In this document: one piece after another, positions 35,836-47,773 of the stretch
Numbering within the stretch: position 1 is the first letter of the stretch
How the letters are laid out: the number at the start of each line of letters is the position of its first letter
Assembly: GCF_016808095.1 (NCBI RefSeq)
Contig: NC_068979.1
Coordinates: forward strand, 20,481,444 to 20,545,443
Source of the DNA: Vigna angularis
Taxonomy: Eukaryota; Streptophyta; Magnoliopsida; Fabales; Fabaceae
Reading direction: 5' to 3'
Length of the DNA: 64,000 nt
Notes under the pieces: model-generated
Seen by the model: only the letters and a program-made list of their open reading frames with translations
Databases searched by the model: none
What the model was told of the DNA's origin: nothing
Program-made: the position numbers and the translations under genes

Positions 35836-38161
35836 TGTGAAACCCTAGAAAATGGTATTTTAGAAGTCGTGATAGTCTAAACATAGTGAGACTCGATTAT
35901 TTTAATATTAAATGGTTTTATTATAAATAGTTTTGTTATAAACGAGTTTCATTATTTTAAAACGTACCATCTCTCTAGAAACTACATTTCTAGATTTCTC
36001 TACCATCTCTCTAACCTTTCTCATTCTTGGATCATCTGCTCGACGATCAGGAAGTGCCTAGACAATCCTTGCATCAAGGGCAACAATCTCTACCGATCAA
36101 TTTCTTGTTTTGAGCCGGTAAGTCGTTTCCTCTTTTTCCTCCGTACGTTCTTGAACTATGATCATGCGACAAATTCTGTTTGCATGTATCTAGTAGCTTT
36201 TCTCTTCAATTCTTAGCTCAAATTAGGTTCTAAGATGGATTTTCTATCACCAATCGGTGAGTTGTAGGTTTCTGTTGAGTTTCCTTGCGGTGCAAGCTTC
36301 TGTCGGGGTTTTTGTGAGCTGTGTAGAATTTGAGTGAGGTAAGGGAAGCTGGATTTTATCTTTGTTTACTTAACTATATTGTGCATGTGTGAAGAGTATG
36401 TTAGTTATATATAATGAGCTGAATTATTGACTTTGATATTTAGAAGGAATGTGTTTACTGTGGCTGTTTTGGATGTGCATGTTTGAACTATGAAAATGTA
36501 CAAAATTGGATGATATTTGGATTGTTTTAGATGCATGAGAAGTGTTAAATCTGTGTTAGTACTTAATGGTGATGAATCAAAATAAGTGGTCTTAGTTTAA
36601 AGTTAATTTAGAGGAAGTAAGGAAGTGAAAATGAGAAATTGGAGTTGAGGGTTCAATTGGGTTGTTGGGACAGTTTAGGTAAGCCAAATGTGACTTGTTT
36701 GAGTCATCAAAATGGTCAAAAACATGTTCAAAGTGGTAGATTGTGATTTGAGTCTCTAAGTTGATAAATTTGATGTTCTAGACTAGGAATTTATCTATAA
36801 ACACTTTAGATTGATGTTAGGAAGGTTTAGAAATGTTTAGTCAAGTCCAATTAGGTATATAATACAAATTAGGAGTGTTAGAAGTTGGGAAAAATAGTTA
36901 GAATTGGTAAACTTGGGTTGAGTTGTTTGATTCTACAGAATTTCGTGCTGCAGAATTATGCAGACTCGCTGTGCGAATCCATTCGCACAACGAGTGGGCT
37001 TGGCGAGTTGCTATTTGTTTCAACAATTCGCACAGCGAGAGGGTGCGATGTACGAATGACTATGGGGTTTGCTCTCTGTTTGATAATTCGCACAACGAAT
37101 CATTTAGCTGAGCGACTGGAGGTGGTCTGGGGGATTGCCAAATTAATTCGAGTAGCGAAAGGTGGCGCATAGCGAGTCTTTAGGGGGTCTGGGCCACTAC
37201 CTAGACTTTCGCATGGCGATTTGGGGCGTTATGCGAAGGGGTTGAGGTATGGTACTACTGGAAGTTTATTCCCACAGCCAGATTGGGTCATTGTGCCAGA
37301 AACCTCTGGTTTCGTTATGCGAGAGGGTGCACTGAGCGAATGGTTCAAGTTTTAGTTTACTCTTTAATTCTTTGTTCTAGTTTGATTTAAATGAAGTTTT
37401 GAGATCCATTTGGAAGCATGTATGAATGTGTATTAAGTTATATGATTGGTCATGATCTGAGTTATGTTATAAATGAAAGTATGTGGTTTCAAAGTATGGT
37501 TGATGGACGTAATTCCATGATCCTCACGGAGACGTTATATGGTGGTGCCATGTGTAAGTTTAGAATGATTGCAGGAAGCTCAGTCTTGGAGGTTATCCTG
37601 AAACTCCAATGGTCTTTCACTCTCGAGAGGAGTAGCAGGAGGTCCTAGTCTTGGGTGCTTCCAGTATGATCCAAGGTGAGTGATAACGGACTAACCTCAT
37701 GTGTGTGGTAGGGTGAAACTCATTGATAATGACTTTGCAAATCAGTATAGGCCACCATGAGTGCACGACTCGTCATGGCTCGACAATCATTCTAAGTCTG
37801 GACAGTCAGTTTAGGTCTTTGCATGTTAAGATGTTTGGATTGGATTAAATTAGACATGATTATTATATGAAATGCTTTAAACCTATGATGTATTTTTTTC
37901 TATCTAGCTTACCCTTGCTTTTTTGTGTCTGTCTTTGTATGTTGTTTCTCTATTGCGATGATCACCTAATGGTGTGAACTTAGGGATTCACCTTTTCAGT
38001 TGTTCCAGCTAGAGATGGGGGAAGAAACATATGAGTTGTTAGATAGATTTACAGAAGTAGATCTCTTCTTTGAGCGATGTTTGTTTTATCTAGTGGTTCT
38101 TTTAGCTTCTATATAACCTTTCATTTTTGATAGTTTTATTCTATTAAAATGGGATGTTACA
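35836..38161 (+). mobile_element. Solo LTR of 2326 bp with perfect 5-bp target duplication
   Basis: The element begins TGTGAAACCCTAG and ends GGGATGTTACA. It is flanked by AAACA on both sides (35831-35835 and 38162-38166). It contains no gag or pol. Landmarks shared with copies A and B include GTAAGGGAAGC (36339), AGCAGGAGGTCCTAGT (37626) and GCGATGATCACCTAATGGTGTGA (about 37955). The TG...CA ends with a 5-bp duplication are those of an LTR left after recombination between two LTRs. The family is not proven; the ends recall Ty3/gypsy LTRs of legumes. Confidence 0.85.
36955..37345 (+). repeat. TTCGCACAGCGAG motif tract inside the 36-kb solo LTR
   Basis: Repeated, irregularly spaced variants of TTCGCA-CAGCGA occur: ATTCGCACAACGAGTGG, AATTCGCACAGCGAG, AATTCGCACAACGAATCA, TTCGAGTAGCGAAAGG, TTTCGCATGGCGATTTGG, GTTATGCGAGAGG, ACTGAGCGAATGG. 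Many are interrupted palindromes (TTCGC...GCGAA). The tract is at the same relative place as the different motif tracts of copies A and B. Confidence 0.75.
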
Positions 38162-38166
38162 AAACA

Positions 38167-38711
38167 AATTTTATATAATAATTTAATAATTAAAAACATA
38201 TATCTAACCTTAAGTAGTAAGTATATTAAACTATAATATATTTGTAATATATTTAGCTACAATAGTATTGTAGTTATATGCTACAACAACTCTTTTTAAT
38301 CAAATATTTTAAATTATTTAATTGAACTTTTCTTTAATGTTACAGTTTTAAAGTACTTTTTTTTATGCATTTCATTTAACAGTGTACTAATTCTAATTAT
38401 AATATAATTTCAAAATTTGAAGTTTTAATTAGAGTTACAAAAACAGTAATTTGTCATATATTTACGTATATAATCTTATAATAATGTTACTTAATGAAAA
38501 CATATATGATAAAAACGTTCGAATCTCCGGCTTACTCATAACTATTGAAGCGTGTTATTTAATTTCTAATGAAAGAGATTTTGTTCAAAACAAAATATCA
38601 ATTTCTAAAAAAATAATTAAAGTTGCCAATTTTACTTAAAGATAAAATATTATTAATTGTACTTCTAATTTATTATTTATTATTTATAATAAATAAATTG
38701 TAATTACTTCT
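38167..38711. other. AT-rich spacer between solo LTR and CACTA element
   Basis: No feature recognised. Confidence 0.4.
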
Positions 38712-38739
38712 ACGCACTAGTGTAAAAATGGCTTTTAAC

Positions 38740-39345
38740 GTCATTCCTTAGATGTCGAACCACCAAATATCCAACGTAAAAAATGACCGGTGACAATTTC
38801 GTAAATAAAATTCGCATTTAGACATTAGACTTGAAGGGGGCCAAACGTCTAAGTCGTATTTAGACGTCCAATTACTCCATTGGACACAAAAATGGTCGCG
38901 CCAGAATTCCAAACGTCATTTTTTGACGCCATTTAGACGTCTGATCCCCCACTCCGACGTCGAAATAGGTCTTAGACGTCCGATTCACCCTATGAGACGC
39001 CAAAATGGTAAGCGCAGAATCCCAAAAGTCATTTTTTTCGCGCACTTAGACGTTCGATCCCACCACTCCGACGTCTAATTCCTATTTAGACGTCGGCTAC
39101 CCTAAAGTCGGATGCCAAATGACCTGCAGAGGTAGGTAAAAAGAGACTGTTCCATTGCCCTTATACGTTTCCTAGTCAGATGTGACGTCGAAATACCCCT
39201 TAGACGTCGGGGCCCCTAAAGTCAGACGCCAAAAGGTTCCGCCAAAATTAATTTTTTAAACGACTTTAACGTCGGATTGGGAGGGGTCCCGACGTTTAAA
39301 TGAATATAGACGACGGCCACAGTGCGGGACCGACGTCTAAAACCT
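38740..39345. repeat. Left subterminal repeats of the CACTA element
   Basis: A dozen or more copies of (T)TAGACGTC(C/G/T)GA and close variants occur in both orientations, for example TTAGACGTCCGATTC, GACGTCGAAATAGG and TTTAGACGTCGGC. Such arrays are the binding sites of CACTA transposition proteins in known elements. Confidence 0.85.
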
Positions 39346-40219
39346 TTTATTACCACAGCGCGAGTTCGAGGGCAGTTTACGCGCATTGTTCATCATCTTC
39401 CTCCTCGTGTTTTCTCTCCTCGGTTTGCATTTTTCAGGTGCGTTTTCTCTCTTTTGGACCATTTATACTTAGTTTTGCTCTGATTAAATTACTCTTTGAT
39501 GAATTATCTTCCATTTGAACCGATTAAAATGTGTTTTCGTTGTGTTTTGGTGTAGTTATTTGTGTGTTCTTGGGCGGCGATTTTGAGCGTTTTTGGCCTA
39601 CGAATTCTTGCGTGCACTCCTCCATTTCCCTCTACTGCGTTTTTAATCTGCTAAGATGGTTAACTTTGTTGTTGAAAATGTTTTGTGTATGCATGTTATT
39701 GACTTTTGGGTATGCATGTTATCGACTTTTGAATATATGCATGTGATAAAGTTTGTTGTGTTTTTATGATTGGCATGTTAGATTATAAGTATCAAATCAT
39801 TGAGTCAAACGTAGTTCCCGTTTGAAATTTAACACAAACGATTAATATTTTCATCGTTTGTATTAAATTTTGAATTGTACGATTGGACAGTTTGGGAAAA
39901 TTATTTTTCATAATTTGCTATAACATGTACGTTGGAGTCTATGGATAAAATTAATAAAATTTTGGTTCAGATTATTTGTGTTGTTCTCCGGATGCATATT
40001 TGATTGTGGTCATCCCTGACCACTCTCATTTCTTGTATTTCGGAGACCAATGTGAAATGCTGTCGAAATCTTATCAAACTTATCATGTTAGACTTCTTTG
40101 CACGTGTCTTAGCAAATTATGAAAAATAATTTTTCTGAATAGGTAGGGCCTAACCTTGTGAGAGTTCAAAAATTGAAACTGATGAAGTATGTTACGAACA
40201 TAGTATGGATCGAAGCTGA

Positions 40220-42340
40220 ATGAATGAACGTCGCATCAGTGAAGAATATGAGAAGGGTGTTTCAGAGTTCTTGCATTATGTTGAACAAAATGCAAAGTCT
40301 GTGAACGGGTCATAGTTTTGTCCTTGTGTTCGTTGTCTTAATCAAATACTCCAAGACTTAGGCAATATAAGTAACCATCTATTCATGTTCGGCATAATGA
40401 GAACTTATACCCTTTGGATTTGGCATGGAGAAGTACTGGACCAGCCTACCACGTCACGAGGAACGGATTATGTGAAAGAATGATTCAATGATCCTTTAGA
40501 GGACATGATACGTGATGTTGATGAAGATAATTTTCGAAGAGCTAATTTGTATGATTCTCTTATACATGATTCAGAGCAACCGTTGTTCCCAAGATGCTCG
40601 ATCTTTACACGTCTGTCTGCAACTTTGAAGTTGTTTAGTTTAAAAGCAAGGAATGGATGAACCGATAAAAGTTTCACAGAGTTGTTGGAGTTGTTGAAGG
40701 AGATGCTTCCAAAAAATAATACTCTACCTATTCGTAATTACGAGGCAAAGAAAATTTCATGTCCAATGGGTCTCGAATATCAAAAGATGCATGCTTGTCC
40801 TAATGATTGTGTTTTGTACATAAAGGAGTTTTCTTCGCTAAAGAATTGTCCAACATGTGGTTTATCCCGTTTTAAAAAGAAAAATGACAGAAACACTGGT
40901 GATGAAGGTAATGATGATGCACCTGCTAAGGTGATGTGGTATTTGCCTATAATACCTAGGTTGAAACGTATGTTCTCTGTTAAAGAAGATGCAAAGAACC
41001 TTAAATGGCACGTTGCTGGAAGAAAGTGTGATAATCTTCTTCGACACCTAGCTGATTCACCACAATGAAGAAGATCGATGAAACATTTCCAGAATTTGGT
41101 GTAGATCCAAGAAACTTAAGACTTGCACTTGCAACTAATGGTATGAATCCTTATGGCAACTTACGTAGCAAACACAGTTCATGGGATAGATCAATTGGAA
41201 AATGAAGGAATAAAACTACTGTGTGAATTGGAAATGTATTTTCCACCTTCTTTTTTTTATATCATGGTTCATTTCATTGTTCATTTAGTCAGAGAAATTC
41301 GAATATGTGGGCTGGTTTCCTTAAGGTGGATGTACCCTGTTGCAAGATACATGAATATCTTAAAGGGATATGTTAAGAATCAATATCGACCAGAAGCTTC
41401 AATCATAGAGCGATACGTTGCAGAAGAAGCCATTGAATTTTGTTCAAGTTATATGCCAAGTTCTGAACCAGTGGGTCTTCCTAAGAGCAAACATGAAGGA
41501 AAATGTGAAGGTAAGGGTGTTCGAGGTGTGAGAATTGAAAGTGTTAGTAGAAAAGAAGTTGATCAAGTTCGTTTGTACATCTTAAACAACACACTTGATG
41601 TGATTCCTTACAATTCTGATCACGTTAATGAAATAAAGGCAGCACACCCAAGAATGAGTGAAAAATGACATCTTAATGAACATGTCAAAACCTTCTTACA
41701 ATGGTTTAAGAAAAAGATTTATGCGACTCCAGATGTTTCTGAAAGTCTATTGAGGCTATCTCGTGGGCCGAACACATATGTCATTACATATGGTGGGTAC
41801 TATATAAAAACTATTTTTTTTCAGACAAAGGTAGAAGATGACAAAAGTAGAGTTCAAAATAGTGTGGTTACACTACAACCCGAGGTTGTACACTTTGCTA
41901 GTTCTAAAGACAAAAATCCAATCACAACATCTATGAGTTATTTTGGAATAATACAAGAAATATCGGAGGTTGATTATGTCAGTTTTAGAGTCCCAGTTTT
42001 CCAGTATAAATGGGTTGATATGAATTCAGGTGTCATGACAGATGACTTTGGTTTCACATTGGTCGACCTTAACAAGATGAATTACACTGATGAACCATTT
42101 ATTATGGCTAGTCAAGCAAGACAAATATTCTACATAAATGATCTAGCAAATCATAAATGGTCAGTGAATTTGGAAGGAAAAAACATGCATGGATATGATG
42201 ATGGAGATTCTCTTGATATACTTGAGACAACATCTGTTGCATCAAGACCTATTGAAGACAAGGTTGATGACATAGCGGATGACATCCACGTAATTCGTAG
42301 TGATCACAATGAAGGGATCAGGGAGAAAACAATATCTTAA
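40220..42340 (+). pseudogene. CACTA transposase (TNPD / Transposase_21 type), internally deleted
   Basis: The ATG at 40220 starts the transposase-associated domain (MNERRISEEYEKGVSEFLHY, then FCPCVRCLNQ and LWIWHGE), with stops near 40313 and 40480. Then comes LLELLKEMLPKNNTLPIRNY with the zinc-like MGLEYQKMHACPNDCVLY ... CPTCG (40680-40860) and DPRNLRLALATNGMNPYGN (about 41100-41160), after a 1-nt frameshift near 41067. Immediately after SKHSSW the frame jumps to LENEGIKLLCELEMYFPPSF, the DUF4218 region. Family members have some 250-300 residues between these points, which include the catalytic core, so that part is deleted near 41180. DUF4218 continues to 41667 (RWMYPVARYMNILKGYVKN), then a DUF4216-like segment (41750-42340). 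Confidence 0.8.
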
Positions 42341-42423
42341 CAGGTTTTGTGATATTTTTTAGTGACTTTAAATGTTGTTTTATTCATCATATCTGATGTA
42401 GTACTAACCTTGTATATATTTTT

Positions 42424-43918
42424 CAGGTATGTCGACCTCAGGATCAAGAAAGACCGAACGTGGTCGATCTGTCACATGATTGCCAGATGTGACATCCCGA
42501 CGCGTTGATGGCCAGAGGAGACATGTTGACATTGACCCGAGATAAGGTGTGCCATCAGGGCGAAATGCTGATAGGTTTAGGAGTTATCTGGTGTCTTAGC
42601 AAAAACTCATGTTTCTATCCTTCTTGCATCTTGAGATGACATCCTAGAGGTCGACAAGAACCTTTTATGGCAAGATATTCATGTATGTTTACTTCAAAAA
42701 AATTTGATATACTTTTTTCTTTGTTCTTATTATGTCATTAACATGTTTGTTTTAAACAACATAATTATGATATTCCAAACACTGCCCAAATTAGAAAGAA
42801 AGTGTTATCCCATGTAGCGACTAGATGGAAGAATTTCAAGACAAGACTGACATGTCTATATGTATTTGGAGACAAACAACATGAGAATTCATGTGAGTAG
42901 TACACTTTCACAGAGGAGGAGTGGATGCAGTTTCGTGCATCTAGAGAGTCTGAGGACTGGAAGATTTGTTTCTTAACATCTAAAGAGTCTTTAGTTAATG
43001 CATTTTATTATGATTTTACATTTATGAATATACATGATTTCACAGGGTAAAAGGTAAGCCGCCCAAGAAAGAAAAAGGCTAAATGATGCACCACACGTGT
43101 TATCACGAGGTGGTTATGCAAAACTTGAGAAAAAGATGAGAAAGAGTCGAGCAGAGGAATTAGGACTTGAGTCCCCAAACCTAGCACTTGCACCTGCTAG
43201 GTACGAGCTGTGGAAGGCTACTCAAACTAAATCTGATAGGAACATGACATCTTCCTCAACTGCCTTAATCTCATAAAGAATTGTAAGTTCAAACCAAAGC
43301 ATTGTTTGATTGTGTATTTCTCACCGCATGTATTTTATGTAACAAAGTTTTTTTTTATATGTAAGATATGTTGGTTGAGCAGCAAACTCAAGGAACTTTT
43401 GTTGGCCAAGGTAGGGACGACATTCTAACAACGTAATTAGAAAACCCGAGCATCGAGGACGCGTACGTGGAGTTGGTGGGCGATTGGTCTTCGTGACTAC
43501 TTTGGTCCTACACAAGAAAACAATTAATCCATGAGTCAGGAGGTACTGAGGAAGATAGATCTTTAGTGGGAGGAAAGACTCAAGCAAAGCATGAGGTCAA
43601 TGGAGCAACGATTCATGGAGAAGCTACAAAAACAAAAAGAAATACAAAGAGCGCTTGAAGAGAAGTTGCATTCCATGACGCAGGGCACCATGGGGTTTCC
43701 CACTCAAGCTCCTACACCACCTCGGGTCAGCACTAGAGCATCATGCTCTACTGTAGACCCTACTGACTATAGTGGTCAATATGAGTTGTTGGTTGATGGG
43801 GATCCCCCACATATTGTGGCTGTCGCACGAGTACTTGAGGGAGGACAGATTATTCATGGTGTTCCCTTATTACCCTACCATGTGCGTGTGACGATTGACG
43901 AGATTGGCGATCCCTAGG
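42424..43918 (+). pseudogene. Second CACTA ORF (Transposase_24-like), broken
   Basis: Short exon-like pieces separated by AT-rich intron-like gaps read SGSRKTERGRS (about 42435), RKKVLSHVATRWKNFKTRLT (about 42797-42855), TEEEWMQFRASRESEDWK (about 42910-42965) and LSRGGYAKLEKKMRKSRAEE (about 43098-43160). Then come ARYELWKATQTKSD and the coiled-coil SMEQRFMEKLQKQKEIQRAL (43591-43660) with a Pro/Thr-rich tail to 43917. The SRGGY...R.E.WK pattern is that of the plant En/Spm Transposase_24 family, whose members probably bind the element's ends. Stops near 42899 and 43528 disrupt it. Confidence 0.65.
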
Positions 43919-44431
43919 CTCAGGTGCCTGTACCCACTTCATAAATTCATTTTGTGGGGGAGGCCATAGGAAAATTTATAGTCTGGCCTAGAGCATTGAT
44001 CATGTCACACATTGCTACACCACAGGTATAATATTTTTATTATTAGTAATTTATGTTAAATTTAAAAATATTTATTGATAACCTTGAAATTTTTATGTTC
44101 AGTTCATACGTCCTCAGAAGCAGTCGATGCATGAGCCAGTCATAGATGAAGATGATGAGATGGCTAAAGCGGAGGATGATCCTCTAGCCAAGCTCATGAC
44201 AAAATTACCCAGGTTGAACAGAGGACCAGTAGAAGTGTATTGGGATAATAGAGTATTTGGCATCCCCTTATGTGCTAGTATATATCACATTCAATGATGC
44301 ACTAGAGATCATTGGGGAAGACAAGATGTTGAATATTTTCATCCTTCAACTATGGTGCATGTAAGATAGTTAATTTTGTCTTCCATATTAGTTTTATCTA
44401 GATTCTTAGTTTATAACAACTTAACTTTGTT

Positions 44432-45300
44432 CACTAGTACAAAAACAACATACAACGTCGAATATCTTTTGCCTTTCACGTCAAATTCGAGAACGACGTC
44501 ATATTGGGAGACGTTAAATTGACGTCGAATTTAAAAAATTTGACATTAATTTAACGTCGAATTTTGTCAATATACGACGTTAATCAATTTTTTTTAAATA
44601 ATTGTAATCCTTTTTTACAACTCTACGAAACTTTAAAAGCAGAACTATGAACGGTAACATAGGATCGACAACAAATAATAATAACAAACAACAAACAAGT
44701 TCAATCAAACAACAAACAAGTTCAATAAAAAAACAACAACAAACAAGTTCAATCAAACAACAACAACAACAAACAAGTTCAAACAACAACAAACAAGTTC
44801 AATAAATAAGTTCTTCAAAACGAAAATGAAAACTAACCTTTAAAAGGTGGGTTCATCAGAATAAAGTGTTGCCACCAGTGAGAGAGAAAGCAAAATGCGC
44901 ATATGAAGGACAAGAACACGAAAATAATTGGTGAAAACAAACGAAAATCATACTTAAAGTAGTTAATTAACATGCATTTGTATCAAATGAAAGAAAGATT
45001 ACATGTGATGGTCGTCAAACTTCGTTCGAGAAAAATTTGAGTAGAGAGGAGGGTCTCGTGCGCTAAGATAAAATGAATGAATTTTCAATCTCCCGCTGAA
45101 ATTTTTATTGAATTCACTAACCTTTTGACGTCTAACGCTGAGGCATTCAACATTTTATATCCTTTTATGTCGAATTATAATTCTAAACGATGTTTAATAA
45201 TTGCATTTATTTACAAAATTGCCACTGATCATTTTTAACGTTGACTATTGAGTGGTTAGACGTTGAACGCATGACATTATACGCTCTTTTTGTATTAGTG
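44432..45300. mobile_element. Nested non-autonomous CACTA element, 869 bp, perfect 3-bp duplication
   Basis: The left end CACTAGTACAAAAAC and the inverted right end CACTAATACAAAAAG are nearly identical. Both flanks are GTT (44429-44431 and 45301-45303). Subterminal ACGTCGAATT/AATTCGACGT-like repeats are present on both sides. It contains no transposase. It lies in an intron of the Ulp1-like gene, about 10 bp before the acceptor AG. Confidence 0.9.
44680..44812. repeat. ACAAACAAGTTCAATCA short tandem repeat
   Basis: About six imperfect units built on (CAA)n AACAAGTTCAAT(C/A)A inside the nested CACTA element. They give long Leu/Cys-rich reading frames on the minus strand, which are artefacts. 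Confidence 0.8.
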
Positions 45301-46324
45301 GTTGTTTTAGGTAAATGGACACAATCATTGTGGATCAAGGTCGGTCTTCCATGTACGAATTTGTTGAACCTCAGACCATCCAACCTTCTGGTAACACAAT
45401 TGAGACCAAACAAAATTATTTGCAAACATGGATGGCTGAGTCAAATACCTTGTGCCATACATTGATGGGTATGAGTTATTCTATGTAAAATTTCATTAAA
45501 GTTTACTTAATTAGTTTACTAAATATTTATGATTCATGATAGGTCTCATTGGCAGCTGATGGTCATCATTCCTAGACACTGTCAAATTATATGGTTTTGT
45601 TCGCTGCACAAGAAGATGAAAATTGACTTGAGAAACATGCTTCAAGAGTAATTGTTTCTCTTTTTATGTTTCAAATTCGTGTTGACCTTCAATTTTTATG
45701 ATAAATATAGTTATATTAATATTACCTTGTGTTTTCAATGTAAATAGATTTATGCGTAAATCCCGAGGTCAACTAGTTCAAATCTTGTATCTAAAGGTTG
45801 TAAGTCATTTATAGTTCTAATTCATTTTCCATGTTATTGAATGATCTAAATGCTTGACTATTTAGTTTGTCATTTTAGTGTAACAAGCAGATAGATTCAT
45901 GGGAATGTGGCTACTATGTCATGTCTTGGATTAAGACCATCATTCAAGCTGCCATTATAGATGACTGGAATGAGGTAATGATGCTTACCTTCAATACATT
46001 ACAAATCAAATTCATCTTTCAACATATTAAAACATAACATAATGAATCTTTCTTCATTTTGCAGCGCTTCAAGAGTACATATCCTATACCAGAGGATGCA
46101 ATTAAGAAGATAAGATAGGAATGGACAACTTATCTTCTACAAAGATGGACCTAGGAAGATTTATTATTGTTGTTGAACATTTACATTTAGTTTAACTTTA
46201 ACTTTGATAGTTTAGGTTTTGGATTGTTTTTTAGTACTTTGTTAACTTGAAACGCATGTTCTAGAACAATTTTTTGTTTTTCAAGTGTGGTTTTATTTTA
46301 AAAATAAATTAATTTTAAAAAAAC

Positions 46325-46515
46325 ACTTAGTAGACGTCTGTTAGTGTACACTCCGACGTCTATAGACGTCTATCAGTATACATACAGACGTCATTGGATT
46401 ATAGAGGCTAAAAACGTTATAGGGTCTTAGACGTCTAATGGTCCAACGTCTCATTAACATCACCCGTATAGACGTCAGGTCAGGATGAGACGTAAAAAGC
46501 TCACAATAACAAAGG
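46325..46515. repeat. Right subterminal repeats of the CACTA element
   Basis: Copies of TAGACGTC (for example TTAGTAGACGTCTGTTAG, GACGTCTATAGACGTC, CTTAGACGTCTAATGG) occur in the last 200 bp, mirroring the left array. Confidence 0.85.
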
Positions 46516-46544
46516 TCTGATGCTCCTTCTCTGCACTAGTGACA

Positions 46545-47723
46545 CTAAGGACATTTTTTTTTCAGTAGATAAGATATACTTTTTTTTTCAATTCAAATAG
46601 CTTTTGATTTTATCAGATTTTTTAAATGAAATTTCTTTCTTAAGTTGATTAGACCTTTTTTTTTATCTATAAGTAAACTTTTATTTTCTCTCAAATTTAT
46701 GCAAGTTTTAATTTTGTTTATTCTACATGGATGGCATTTTGGTGTCGCATTTATAATTTGATTATAAAAGAAAATTTTTCTTTTAGTGTAAAGTTTGTAA
46801 TGATGTGTTCAGTCAGATTTCTTCTTTTACAGTATATTATGATTTCTTTTAAGTTTTTCTATTCTTTTAGTGTTTTTTTTAGAATATTCAAGTTTAAGAT
46901 AAGAAAAACTAATTTAATTTAATTAATTAGAGTTTATGAGAGTAAGACCCCATGTGAGATAATATTGAGGATTTATTTGTCTTAAGGGTAACTATTTTTA
47001 TGTAGAATAACTTTTGAAATATTTGGTTATATGTGATGTTGAAGGCCATATTTTGTATTAGAAGTTTGAATTAACTGAATGTCATGTAAACCTTATTAAA
47101 TATGTCTTGTTTATTTATCTGGTATTATTTTAGATTTAATTTCTTACAAAAATAAAACATTTTTTAAATAACTGGTGATTTTCATCAGTTTTTCGGAGAT
47201 TTTAACTAGTTATGCATTTGATTAGTTCCCACTAATTATAAAAACGTTTGACTTTTAATAATGGTCAAAGATGTTATTAGGCCAATTTCTGGTCAGATTC
47301 GTCGAACTTATCAATTTAGTCTAACTCTTGACGAATCTTTTTCTTTTTCTAGTTTAGTTCTTCGCTGGGCTCTCATATCTTTCAAAACAACTTCCTTTCA
47401 TTAGCAACTAAATTTGAATTTCTATTTTTATTAATTTAAAAGTGAAAGCCCACATAAACGGGACAAGTTTTTATGTGTTGAAATTTCTAATATTTTCAAC
47501 TCGTTAGTTAATTATATTTAAAGGTTGAGATGTTAGCATACCAAAATAAATAAGAAACTCAAGTATATTAAATGTCAAAGATAATTTTTTTATGTTGACC
47601 ATTTGATTCAGATACTCGTTCAGTTTCAAGAATAATACATAGTTATGTTTGTAGCATGAATAACTATTTTGACCGTGTGATCATACCTTATACTGTTTTA
47701 TAATTAATATTATTTATATATAG

Positions 47724-47773
<50 letters not shown>

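Larger units (their letters stand above)
44100..46155 (+). pseudogene. Ulp1-like (C48) cysteine protease gene of the CACTA element, broken
   Basis: The open pieces are KLPRLNRGPVEVYWDNRVFG (about 44205-44265), DALEIIGEDKMLNI...QLWCM (about 44295-44355), SSMYEFVEPQTIQPSGNTIE (about 45340-45400) and SHWQLMVIIP...WFCSLH (45544-45610). The last are QIDSWECGYYVMSWIKTII (45889-45945) and RFKSTYPIPEDAIKKI (about 46068-46115). The His of HWQL (45547-45549) and the Cys of ECGYY (45906-45908) are the catalytic His and Cys of Ulp1/SENP SUMO proteases, and both are kept. GT-AG style introns separate the pieces; one holds the nested CACTA element. Stops (for example near 44265, 45572 in one frame and 46116) make function doubtful. 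Ulp1-like genes are known passengers of plant CACTA and Mutator elements. Confidence 0.7.
38715..46541 (+). mobile_element. CACTA (En/Spm) DNA transposon, 7.8 kb
   Basis: The left end CACTAGTGTAAAAATGG and the inverted right end CACTAGTGCAGAGAAGG (complement of 46525-46541) match at most positions. The 3-bp flanks are ACG and ACA; the difference is a CpG-to-CpA change, so a duplication of ACG is likely. Subterminal regions carry many TAGACGTC motifs on both sides. Inside, in order, are a TNPD-type transposase with a large internal deletion, a second transposase-type ORF and a Ulp1-like protease gene. Stops and frameshifts make it non-autonomous. A smaller CACTA element is nested at 44432-45300. 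Confidence 0.9.

Noticed and set aside
44580..44792. Leu/Cys-rich minus-strand ORF of 70 codons
   Set aside because: It is the translation of a CAA-rich short tandem repeat in the nested CACTA element.
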